DNA of 64,000 nt from Saprospiraceae bacterium (lineage in GTDB: Bacteria > Bacteroidota > Bacteroidia > Chitinophagales > Saprospiraceae). The translations under genes and the position numbers were made by a program. Numbering within the stretch: position 1 is the first letter of the stretch; every line of letters begins with the position of its first letter. Below are positions 35,420 through 43,933 of this stretch, piece after piece. The notes under the pieces were generated by a model that did no database searches, was not told where the DNA came from, and worked only from the letters and a program-made list of their open reading frames with translations. The DNA is taken from NCBI GenBank assembly GCA_016717655.1, contig JADKFC010000030.1, positions 298,229 to 362,228 of the forward strand, read 5' to 3'.

Positions 35420-37498
35420 ATGAAATTCAAATTCTGGATGGCCCTGAGCTTATTTTTTGTCGTGCTCACGGTCAAAGCCCAAAAAAATCAAGAACCCAAT
35501 CCTTTTGACTTTGGTAAAATGTGGACCTTTGAAAACCCACCAAAAGAATGGTTCGCCAAAGCCTATAATTTCAAACCGGAAGATAAGTGGTGGGATGATG
35601 TACGCAAATCGTCGTTGAGGTTCGCTACCTGGTGCAGCGCCTCCTTTATTTCTCCTGATGGTCTTATCATGACCAATCACCACTGCTCTAGAGATGTAGT
35701 TGTGGATTTGCAGAGAGAAGGCGAAAATTTTGACAAACAAGGTTTTTATGCCACTACCATGGCCGATGAACGAAAAGCAGAAGGTCTTTTTGTTGAGCAA
35801 CTCATCCAGGTTGCCGACATCAGCGCAGAAGTTCAAAAAATGACGGCAGGAGCTGAAAAAGGCAAGGAGGCAGAGGCTGCCGCTAAGGCCTTAAAAGAAA
35901 TCCAGGAAAAATATGGCAAGATGGCCGGCTGGGAAGGTTTGAGACTTCAAACAGTGACCTTCTATAGTGGAGGAAAATATTCTCTCTACGGATACAAAAG
36001 ATTCAGCGACATCCGACTGGTTTGGATTCCTGAATTAGACCTTGGATTTTTTGGAGGTGACCCCGATAACTTCACCTATCCAAGATACAACCTGGATTGT
36101 ACATTCTGGAGGGCATATGACGAAAATGGTCTGCCGCTCAATACCAGCGAACATTATTTTAAATTCAACAAAGACGGAGCTGTTGAAGGAGAGTCTGTTT
36201 TTGTAGTAGGCAATCCTGGTCGTACGGAAAGATACCGTACAGTGGCTCAATTGGAATACGATAGAGATTTCCGTTATCCTATGTTGTACAAATTTCTGAA
36301 AAACAGAAACGACCTGATGGTGGGAGAATACAACCAAATCAAAAATGATCCTGCCAAAGAATTTGAAGCACAGGCCCTGTTGAATGAGATTGCCAATGTA
36401 GCCAATTCCATGAAGGCATTTGGTGGCATTCTTGGTGGACTCAGAGACACTTCCCTATTCGGTCGTAAAGTAGCCATGGAAAATCACATCAGGTCTAAAT
36501 CATCTGGTGTCACTTCATGGGATGACATGAGAACAGCCTACAAGCCTATGTTACCCCATGCATGGGCGACTACCCACCTGGGACCAAGCCCATACAGGGG
36601 AAAGGTATTTAATATGATGCACCAATTGTATCAGTACGAAACATTGGTTAAAAACAAAGGGTCCGAAGAAGATAAAGCCAAATTGTTGAAGACCATTATG
36701 GAGAACGTACCCACCATCGACAACGAAAAAGAAAAGACCCTTTTCAGGACCTTATTGACAGAAATCCAGCAAGACATTTATCCGGGCGACATGACCCTAA
36801 AAAAGGTATTGGATGGAAAAAATGTAGATGATTATACAGATAAGTTGTTCAAAAAAACAAGGTTCAAAGACGCGGAAAAAGCTGAAAAATGCCTTACCAA
36901 AGATGACAACATCCTTAAAGATGATGACATGATGATGGAAGCAGCCAGGATTTTTGTACCCAGATACCAGGAAGCAGTAGCTGCTGTTAGTGGTTCAGGC
37001 AATTATCGCAAATCTCTGGAGGCCAACATTGCCAATCAGGCGTTTAAAGTGTATGGCACTTCACTGCCACCTGATGCCACCTTCACTTTGAGAATTTCTG
37101 ATGGCGTTATTAAGGCTTACGATTACAATGGTACCACAGCACCTGTCAACACTACCTACTTTGGTTTGTACGACAGATACTATTCTTTCAAAAAGACCTT
37201 CCCATGGGCATTGCCGGCCAGATGGCAAAACCCTCCAATGGAATTGTTGATGTCACCTATGAACTGTGTTTCTACCAATGACATCATTGGTGGTAACTCC
37301 GGTAGCCCACTGATCAATGCCAAAAAAGAAATCGTGGGTCTGATTTTTGACGGAAACATCGAGTCACTTCCAGGTAACTTCATTTTTGATGAAACCAACA
37401 ACCGCACCGTTTCAGTTCACTCTTCTGGCATCTATGCCGCTTTGAAATACATTTTTAAAGCAGATAGGATTGTGAGTGAGTTGGATGGGAAGAAGTAA
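35420..37498 (+). CDS. S46 family dipeptidyl-peptidase (DPP7/DPP11-like)
   Basis: S46 enzymes release dipeptides from the N-terminus of peptides in the periplasm and feed proteolytic Bacteroidota. A signal peptide (FWMALSLFFVVLTVKAQ) is followed by a chymotrypsin-like double-barrel. The catalytic His is in DGLIMTNHHCSRDVV (~residue 85) and the Ser in GGNSGSPLINAKKEIVG (~residue 626), with a helical domain in between. The 692-residue length is close to the ~710-720 of characterised members. The specificity pocket (DPP7 hydrophobic or DPP11 acidic) cannot be settled here. It is followed by a T-rich hairpin array. Confidence 0.92.
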   Translation: MKFKFWMALSLFFVVLTVKAQKNQEPNPFDFGKMWTFENPPKEWFAKAYNFKPEDKWWDDVRKSSLRFATWCSASFISPDGLIMTNHHCSRDVVVDLQREGENFDKQGFYATTMADERKAEGLFVEQLIQVADISAEVQKMTAGAEKGKEAEAAAKALKEIQEKYGKMAGWEGLRLQTVTFYSGGKYSLYGYKRFSDIRLVWIPELDLGFFGGDPDNFTYPRYNLDCTFWRAYDENGLPLNTSEHYFKFNKDGAVEGESVFVVGNPGRTERYRTVAQLEYDRDFRYPMLYKFLKNRNDLMVGEYNQIKNDPAKEFEAQALLNEIANVANSMKAFGGILGGLRDTSLFGRKVAMENHIRSKSSGVTSWDDMRTAYKPMLPHAWATTHLGPSPYRGKVFNMMHQLYQYETLVKNKGSEEDKAKLLKTIMENVPTIDNEKEKTLFRTLLTEIQQDIYPGDMTLKKVLDGKNVDDYTDKLFKKTRFKDAEKAEKCLTKDDNILKDDDMMMEAARIFVPRYQEAVAAVSGSGNYRKSLEANIANQAFKVYGTSLPPDATFTLRISDGVIKAYDYNGTTAPVNTTYFGLYDRYYSFKKTFPWALPARWQNPPMELLMSPMNCVSTNDIIGGNSGSPLINAKKEIVGLIFDGNIESLPGNFIFDETNNRTVSVHSSGIYAALKYIFKADRIVSELDGKK

Positions 37499-37510
37499 AA
37501 AAAAAGGGGG

Positions 37511-37871
37511 CTTCGGGCTTCGACAGGCTCAGCCCTCTTTTTTTTAAAGATTTTTTTTAGAATACTAGCTTCGACAGGTTTATCCTCTGAAATGAGGACT
37601 CAGCCCTCTTTTTTTTAAAGATTTTTTTTCAGAGTACTAGCTTCGACAGGTTTATCCCTCAGAAATGAGGGACTCAGCCCCCTTTTTTTTAGAGTTCTAT
37701 CTTCGACAAGTTTATCCCTCAGAATTGAGGGACCAGCCCTTTTTAAAGATTTTTCCGGGGCTACGGCGCGGGGTGGGCGGGTTATCCTCAGAAGGGGGAC
37801 TAGCCCCCTCTTTTTTTTTGTTTTTAGTTCGGGGCTTCCCATCGTTTTGAGGGCATCAGCCCTTTTTTTTT
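37511..37871. repeat. Tandem hairpin/T-tract repeat array
   Basis: Degenerate units of about 50-75 bases begin at ~37517, 37568, 37640, 37701, ~37757 and ~37832. The best units start with GCTTCGACAGG and contain a small inverted repeat such as CCCTC AGAAAT GAGGG. They then have the core GACTCAGCCC and end with a run of 7-9 T. Units 1-4 are close copies; 5-6 are decayed. Each resembles a rho-independent terminator, so the array may terminate the S46 peptidase transcript several times over. The 465-base gap 37499-37963 holds nothing else. Confidence 0.75.
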
Positions 37872-37963
37872 GCGTGTTTTAGTGAGAGATGCAAAAAGTT
37901 CAGGATTTTTATCTTGTTTTACATGGAATGTGAGGGAAAAAGAATCATTATATAAATTAGTAC

Positions 37964-38515
37964 ATGACCATTTTATTTTATAAGCCCTATCAGGTATTAA
38001 GTCAGTTTACAAGGGAGGCGGCGCACCACCAGTGTTTGGCTGATTATTTGAATGTGCCTAAAAATGTGTATCCGATCGGGAGGTTGGACTATGATTCTGA
38101 GGGGCTGTTGATGTTGTCGGATGATACTTCGCTCAATGCACAGCTGCTGAGTCCGGATCAGCATGTGGCCAAAATATATTACGCGCAGCTGGAAGGAGAG
38201 ATTACGACTGAGGCCATCAAACTATTGAGAGATGGGGTGAGCATTACCTTGCCTAATAAAAAAAAGTACCTTACCCTGCCCAGCCGGGTTAAAAAAATAG
38301 GTGAGCCCAATTTGCCAGAGAGAGTGCCGCCAATTCGGGTACGCGCCAACATACCGGATAGTTGGATATCTATTGAAGTAAAAGAAGGTAAAAACCGACA
38401 AATCCGAAAAATGTGTGCAGCGGTTGGCTTTCCGGTATTGCGATTGATCAGGGTGCAGCTGGGCAACTATCAGATCCATGGCTTACAGCCGGGAAAATTT
38501 AAGGTGATTGATTAA
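37964..38515 (+). CDS. rRNA pseudouridine synthase, RluE/RsuA family
   Basis: The 183-residue protein has the family catalytic motif with its Asp in PIGRLDYDSEGLLMLSDD (~residue 45). The KIYYAQLEG and EGKNRQIRKMCAAVGFPVLR motifs follow. There is no N-terminal S4 domain, which fits the short RluE-like group that modifies 23S rRNA. The exact uridine target is inference. Cytoplasmic. The stop overlaps the convergent ABC-F stop by 4 bases. Confidence 0.88.
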   Translation: MTILFYKPYQVLSQFTREAAHHQCLADYLNVPKNVYPIGRLDYDSEGLLMLSDDTSLNAQLLSPDQHVAKIYYAQLEGEITTEAIKLLRDGVSITLPNKKKYLTLPSRVKKIGEPNLPERVPPIRVRANIPDSWISIEVKEGKNRQIRKMCAAVGFPVLRLIRVQLGNYQIHGLQPGKFKVID

Positions 38516-40414
38516 CCTATCACACCTACCAGGGTTTCCCATTCTTCCATAAGCGCGTTTAGTTTTTCCTGCTTTTCGAGCAATCTGCGGTTGACCTCAA
38601 TAACCTTATCGGTTTGATAAATGGCTGGATCATTGAGTTGTTCAGAAAGTGTTGCAATTTCGCCTTCCAGCTTTTCGATGTCTCTTTCCACATACTGCAT
38701 GCGGCGCCTGGCCTTTTTGACTTCTTCGCGATCCGCCTTGATCTCTATCTCAGGCGTTACGGATGTAGCACCTTTGTCTTTGCGCGTATCTATTTCGCGG
38801 ATGTCGGTCATCTTTTTCTTTTCAAGGAAATAATTGATATCGCCCAGGTATTCTTTGACCGTATGATTGGTAAATTCGTATACTTTGGTGCACAATTGTT
38901 GTAAAAATTCCCTATCGTGACTGACGATGATCAGGGTGCCTTCAAAATCAGTGAGGGCTTGTTTCAGTACCTCTTTTGACTGGATGTCAAGGTGGTTGGT
39001 AGGCTCATCCATGATGACCAGGTTGGAGGGTCGCAAGATCATGCAGGCCATGGCCAATCTCGCCCGCTCGCCGCCTGAGAGCACCGATACTTTTTTTCTA
39101 CATCGTCGCCCGAAAATAAAAATGAACCCAGGATGTTGCGGATGTTGGTCCTTTGCTCTGCAGGTGCATTGTCTTCCATCACCTCCAACACTGTTTTTTC
39201 ACATCGATGAGTTCCGACTGGTTTTGGGCGTAGTAACCCAGGGCCACATTGGATCCAAAATTCATCGTACCGCTATCGGCCATCAGCTGGGCTGTGATCA
39301 TCTTGGCCATGGTGGTCTTACCCATACCATTCTGTCCTACAAAAGCGATCTTTTCACCTTTTTCAACCGCAAAATTCACGTCTTTTAGCACCAGCTTGGG
39401 TCCAAAACTTTTCGAAATATTTTTGACTTCCAGCACCACCCTACCCGTGCGGGCTGCTTCTGGAAATTTAAGTTTAAAAGCCTTGGTATCAAATTCAGGA
39501 ACCTCGATGCGTTCAATTTTATCGAGTTGTTTTTGCATACTTTGGGCCATGCTTGTTTTGGTGGCTTTGGCCATGAACCGGCTTATGGTCCGTTCTTTTT
39601 CTGCAATTTGTTTTTGTTGATTGACGTAAGCAGAGGCAAGTACCTCTCTTTGCATTTCTTTTTCTACAATGTACTTATCATAGTTGCCGGCATACGAGCT
39701 CAGCTTCCCCCATTCCAGTTCGAAGATGCGATTACATACATTGTTGAGAAATTGTTTGTCGTGCGAAATCAGCAGCACAATGCCGGGATAACTGCCCAGG
39801 TATTCTTCCAGCCAGATAATCGACTCTATGTCGAGGTGGTTGGTAGGCTCATCCAGCAAAAGAAGATCGGGCTGGGTCAACAAAAGTTTAGCCAACTCAA
39901 TGCGCATCTGCCAACCCCCACTAAACTGGGATACCTTTTTTATAAAATCCTCTTCCTTAAAGCCGAGCCCTTTGAGGATTCGTTCGCATTGGGCATCAAT
40001 TTTTCCGGGTGCCAACAAATCGAGTCTTGCGTTGAGATCGGTGAGTTCCTCGACCAATTCCATGTACGAATCAGACTCATAGTCGGTCCGTTCATTCATC
40101 TCATCGGTGATTTCGGAAATTTCCTTCTCAATGATGCCCACTTCAGAAAAACAAGCCTTGGTTTCCTCCATCACGGTGTTGTTGCCATCAAAATGCAGGT
40201 CTTGTTTGAGGTAGCCCATACTAAAGTGTTTGGGGTGTTCTACCGTGCCCTCGTCTGCACTTTGCTGGTTGGAGATAATGCGAAAGAGGGTTGATTTTCC
40301 GGCTCCATTTTTACCCACCAGGCCGGCCCTTTCGCGGCGATTGAGCATAAAAGTAACACCGGAAAGAAGGGTGCGGTCACCGAAGTGCAAACCGATATTA
40401 TTAAGTGAAATCAT
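38512..40414 (-). CDS. ABC-F family ATPase (two frameshifts in this sequence)
   Basis: ABC-F proteins are soluble twin-ATPase proteins acting on ribosomes. The first ATPase has GKNGAGKSTLFRI, signature FSGGWQMRIELAKLLL and LLLDEPTNHLD. The second has GQNGMGKTTMAKMI, LSGGERARLAMACM and VIMDEPTNHLD; a coiled-coil tail follows. As sequenced the gene is in three pieces. One added T in each of the plus-strand runs T6 (39194-39199) and T7 (39091-39097) gives VKKTVLEVMEDNAPAEQRT and VEKKVSVLSGGERA and a continuous 634-residue protein. It starts 7 bases downstream of yqgE. Which ABC-F subgroup (EttA, Uup, YheS or resistance type) is uncertain. Confidence 0.88.
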
Positions 40415-40420
40415 AGTCGA

Positions 40421-40981
40421 TTAATTGAGAGAAACACTGTCGGCCATATCGGCCAATACAGAGAAATGGTCGCCTTTATTGTACAAACATTTTTGCCAAA
40501 GGCCGGCATTGTCATTTAAAAATGGGTGGTTGATGTCTATTTCGTCTGTCACCCACGAATGAATATCCATCTCTTCTTCCAACTGCCCTGCAGACCATCC
40601 GGAATATCCTATATAAAAACGAATGTCAAAGGGTTTGATGACCTCGTTTTGAATTAAAAACTTGAGTTTATTAAAATCTCCGCCCCAATACAGACCGGGG
40701 ATAATTTCTTTGCTTCCTTCCACCAGATCTCCCACTCGGTGAATGTAGTGGATGGTATCATTGGCCACCGGTCCGCCATAATGGATGACAGAGTCAAAAT
40801 CAGGGAACTCATTCATCACCTCATCCATCCGAAGATTGGTGGGTCTGTTGAGAATGAAGCCCACAGAACCTTCGTCTTTGGTATAATCGCAGAGAGCTAC
40901 CACCGTTTTTTTAAAATGCGGATCCAGCATAAAAGGGTCTGCAATCAGGATGCGCCCTTGCCGAAGGTCAAATCTTGACAT
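40421..40981 (-). CDS. YqgE/AlgH family protein
   Basis: The 186-residue protein shows the UPF0301 pattern: GRILIADPFMLDPHFKKTVV, GSVGFILNRPTN, YGGPVANDTIHYIHR, and FYIGYSGWSAGQLEEEM. The family has a conserved fold but no firm biochemical role. It is between fabD and the ABC-F gene with gaps of 3 and 6 bases, so the three are most likely one operon. Confidence 0.92.
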   Translation of the reverse strand: MSRFDLRQGRILIADPFMLDPHFKKTVVALCDYTKDEGSVGFILNRPTNLRMDEVMNEFPDFDSVIHYGGPVANDTIHYIHRVGDLVEGSKEIIPGLYWGGDFNKLKFLIQNEVIKPFDIRFYIGYSGWSAGQLEEEMDIHSWVTDEIDINHPFLNDNAGLWQKCLYNKGDHFSVLADMADSVSLN

Positions 40982-40984
40982 GGA

Positions 40985-41878
40985 TTAGAGGCTTTCGGTG
41001 ATGGCCTCACCATTTACTTTTTTAATCAAACCACTCAAAACCTTACCTGTTCCACCTGATTCCACAAAGTTCATGATGCCATCCTTGACCATGTTTTCGA
41101 TGGTCTGGGTCCACTTCACAGCACCTGTTAGCTGGGCGATCAGGTTGGCCTTGATCTCCTCTGGATCGGTGGATGAAAATGAAGTGAAATTCTGGTAAAC
41201 AGGACACAGTCCCTTCCTGAAAGCAGTGCCATTGATGGCCTCTTCCAGTTCTGCTTGTGCGGGTTCCATCAAAGGAGAATGAAAGGCCCCACCTACGGGC
41301 AACAATACCGCCCTTTTGGCTCCACTTTCTTTCAGTTTTTCTATGGCAGCATTGACCGCTTCCATGGTACCACTGATGACCAACTGTCCGGGGCAATTGT
41401 AATTGGCCGGCACTACGATGTCATCCAGATCGTCACTTACCTCATCACAAATGCGCTCTACCGTAGCATCATCGAGACCCAACACAGCCGCCATGGTACC
41501 GGGATCGGCATCACAGGCATCTTGCATGGCCATGGCTCGTTTGTAAACCAGTTGTAAGCCGCTTTCAAAGGTCAAGATTTCAGCAGCAACCAGGGCAGAA
41601 AATTCACCCAGGGAGTGACCGGCAGTAGCGATGGGCTTAAACTGATCTCTGAGCATGCTTACCTTGGCCAGCGCATGGATAAAGAGGGCGGGCTGTGTCA
41701 CCCGGGTCTCCTTAAGGTCATCTGCTGAACCCTCAAACATGATTTCAGAAATTTTATACCCCAGGATTTTGTCAGCCAGATCAATGGTGTGTCTGGCAGC
41801 AGAATCATTCATATAAATATCTTTTCCCATGCCCTCATATTGGGCTCCTTGTCCGGGAAATACATAGGCCTTTGACAT
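40985..41878 (-). CDS. fabD: Malonyl CoA-acyl carrier protein transacylase
   Basis: FabD loads malonate onto acyl carrier protein for fatty acid synthesis. The FPGQGAQYEGMGKD start, the catalytic Ser in GHSLGEFSALVAA (~residue 90) and the His in VGGAFHSPLMEPA (~residue 200) are present. Length 297 is normal. It is the first gene of an apparent fabD-yqgE-ABC-F operon. No other fatty acid genes are adjacent. Confidence 0.95.
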   Translation of the reverse strand: MSKAYVFPGQGAQYEGMGKDIYMNDSAARHTIDLADKILGYKISEIMFEGSADDLKETRVTQPALFIHALAKVSMLRDQFKPIATAGHSLGEFSALVAAEILTFESGLQLVYKRAMAMQDACDADPGTMAAVLGLDDATVERICDEVSDDLDDIVVPANYNCPGQLVISGTMEAVNAAIEKLKESGAKRAVLLPVGGAFHSPLMEPAQAELEEAINGTAFRKGLCPVYQNFTSFSSTDPEEIKANLIAQLTGAVKWTQTIENMVKDGIMNFVESGGTGKVLSGLIKKVNGEAITESL

Positions 41879-42181
41879 TGGAATTTAAAAGCTTAACAAT
41901 GGTTAGTGAGTAAATAAGGTTTTCTTGGGAGCGAAACTAAAAAAAATATTTCAATACCCATGTCTGATTTTTCGTAAAAAACAGATCAAGCCTTTGACTA
42001 TCAGGGCAGAAAGCGCTGTTTTGACAAAAACAAATAATATTTGGTGGGTCGGGCCCGTATTCAAAGGAAGTTGACGAAATTAAATTTGGTTGAAAGCCCA
42101 ATTTTACATGGTAAAAACTTTTTTTTGAAAATGTAAGAAACGCCACCAAATCTTTGGTAAGGAGGGGTTATTTTTGCGGAA
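41879..42181. other. Intergenic region between fabD and dapD
   Basis: About 300 bases between divergent genes. It contains the dapD -7 box (42169-42176) and, for fabD, only a weak TAGTTTCG-like element. A minus-strand frame at 41937-42149 has no protein-like features. Confidence 0.4.
42169..42176 (+). promoter_or_regulatory. Candidate -7 box for dapD, close to the start codon
   Basis: TATTTTTG matches TAnnTTTG and ends only 5 bases before the ATG at 42182. Transcription would start at or next to the start codon, giving a leaderless or very short-leader mRNA, or the true start is the ATG at 42191. Confidence 0.55.
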
Positions 42182-43009
42182 ATGATCGATATGCAGCAAT
42201 TACAAGACACCATTGAGCAACTGTGGCAACACCCTGAAATGGTCAATGAAAATTTATCGCGAGACGCTATTCGTGAGACCATTGCGTACTTAGATGAGGG
42301 AAAATTGCGCACAGCCGAACCAACTGAATCAGGTGTCTGGCAGGTCAATGAGTGGGTAAAAAAAGCCATTTTGCTGTACTTCCGCATCCAGGAAATGCAA
42401 ACTTATGAAGTCGGGCCCCTGGAATTTCACGATAAGATTCCACTAAAAACCAATTATGCAGGCAAGGGCGTTCGTGTAGTGCCCCACGCTGTTGCCCGAT
42501 ATGGCAGTTATATTGAAGCCGGGGCCATCCTCATGCCCTCTTATGTCAACATTGGTGCCTGGGTGGGCAGTGGATCAATGGTAGACACCTGGGCTACCGT
42601 AGGCTCTTGTGCACAAATAGGGAGAAATGTACATTTGGCAGGTGGCGTAGGCATTGGGGGTGTGTTGGAACCACCACAGGCCAGTCCCACCATCATCGAA
42701 GACAATTGTTTTATAGGTTCGCGCTGCATAGTAGTAGAAGGTGTCAGGGTTAAAAAAGAAGCCGTTTTGGGTGCCAATGTGGTATTAACCCAAAGTACCC
42801 ACATCATTGATGTTACCGGGCCTGAGCCCATCACCTACAAGGGAGAAATTCCGGAACGTTCGGTAGTCATTCCCGGCAGTTACAGCAAATCATTTCCTGC
42901 AGGCACGTACAATGTCAATTGTGCCCTCATCATAGGTACCAGAAAAGAAAGTACGGATAAAAAAGTATCATTAAATGATGCTTTGCGTGATTACAGCGTA
43001 GCCGTTTAA
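42182..43009 (+). CDS. dapD: 2,3,4,5-tetrahydropyridine-2,6-dicarboxylate N-succinyltransferase
   Basis: DapD uses succinyl-CoA in the succinylase branch of lysine and meso-diaminopimelate synthesis. The 275-residue protein has the N-terminal helical part, then a left-handed beta-helix with hexapeptide repeats (VNIGAWVGSGSMVDTWATVG, AQIGRNVHLAGGVGIGGVLE). The C-terminal IPERSVVIPGSYSKSFPAG and YNVNCALIIGTRKESTDKK are characteristic. Start 42182 or 42191 cannot be separated by sequence. Stand-alone transcription unit. Confidence 0.94.
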   Translation: MIDMQQLQDTIEQLWQHPEMVNENLSRDAIRETIAYLDEGKLRTAEPTESGVWQVNEWVKKAILLYFRIQEMQTYEVGPLEFHDKIPLKTNYAGKGVRVVPHAVARYGSYIEAGAILMPSYVNIGAWVGSGSMVDTWATVGSCAQIGRNVHLAGGVGIGGVLEPPQASPTIIEDNCFIGSRCIVVEGVRVKKEAVLGANVVLTQSTHIIDVTGPEPITYKGEIPERSVVIPGSYSKSFPAGTYNVNCALIIGTRKESTDKKVSLNDALRDYSVAV

Positions 43010-43075
43010 TCGTATAGGGTAAAACGACATTAAACCTTTAACCGGTTTCTGTGTCTTAACTTCAATTTTTTACAC

Positions 43076-43837
43076 ATGAGAATTGCCATTGCCCTATTTT
43101 CTATTTTTTCATGCCTGGTATTTTTATCCAACAAAGGAGGCAGAAATCAGCCAACTACGGGTGCAAGTTTTGAAAACAGTGCTCCTGCTTGTGCAGAATG
43201 CCATTCAGGAGGTAGTTATCAACCTACCCTTGCCATTGCCCTAAAAGACAGTCTGGGCAATGAGGTGGATGCCTATAGGCCCAACTCGACTTACACCCTT
43301 GAAATGCAAATTGGATCTACCAGCGGTAATCCTAAAACCTATGGCTTTCAGGCGGTGATGGTCGACGAAGCCGGGGTACAGGCGGGCAGCTTTGTATCTC
43401 TGGGCGATAAGGTCAGAAAATTAACCCTTCAAAACAGGGTGTACCTCACTCAGATTTCACCCGTGGCTTCGGGCTTGTTTACCGCCAAATGGCAGGCACC
43501 TGCAATTGGTAAGCCCCTAAAACTTTACATTGCAGGACTGGCAACCAATAACAACAACAATACCAGCGGGGATAAAGGTGCCTATACCAGCTTTGACTTA
43601 AGTCCCCAATTAGTGGCTACTGAAGATGAAACGGTAGAGGCCGATCCAATTTACATCAACGGCAGGTACATCAGCTGGTCGACCTATGCGCAAAATGTAA
43701 GGTTGTACGATCAAAGTGGCAGGTTGTTGCAAAAAACTTCGGGCAACTTATTGGAGATACCCCTGGCCCAGCCCGGCTTGTATATTTTGGTACTCGATTG
43801 TGATGGCAAAACAAAAAGTCACAAGTTGATTTTATAA
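43076..43837 (+). CDS. Secreted choice-of-anchor V protein with a T9SS-type C-terminus
   Basis: The N-terminus MRIAIALFSIFSCLVFLS is a signal peptide. The next segment NSAPACAECHSGGSYQPTL contains a CxxCH heme-binding-like motif, as in the choice-of-anchor V (Reeler-like) family. A beta-rich domain with an Asn-rich loop follows. The last ~70 residues (VRLYDQSGRLLQKTSG, LAQPGLYILVLDCDGKTKSH) look like a type A T9SS sorting domain. Whether heme is bound is unknown. It lies between dapD and the metallophosphoesterase. Confidence 0.78.
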   Translation: MRIAIALFSIFSCLVFLSNKGGRNQPTTGASFENSAPACAECHSGGSYQPTLAIALKDSLGNEVDAYRPNSTYTLEMQIGSTSGNPKTYGFQAVMVDEAGVQAGSFVSLGDKVRKLTLQNRVYLTQISPVASGLFTAKWQAPAIGKPLKLYIAGLATNNNNNTSGDKGAYTSFDLSPQLVATEDETVEADPIYINGRYISWSTYAQNVRLYDQSGRLLQKTSGNLLEIPLAQPGLYILVLDCDGKTKSHKLIL

Positions 43838-43933
43838 TTCAATAAAGTACTTTGGTCTCGCCCCCAATGACTTTTATCTAAAAAAATCAACCTTTGCCGC
43901 GTTTCGGGGTTTAATTTCCAAATATCTTATTCA

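Noticed and set aside
37615..37842. Minus-strand open frame with internal peptide repeats through the intergenic array
   Set aside because: The frame follows from translating the tandem DNA repeat and T runs; it has no start context or protein features.
37511..37871. CRISPR array
   Set aside because: Units vary in length and sequence, and the spacers are not unique; they are T-runs and decayed hairpins. No cas genes in the window.
41937..42149. Minus-strand 70-codon frame between fabD and dapD
   Set aside because: The translation is not protein-like and the region is a divergent promoter region.
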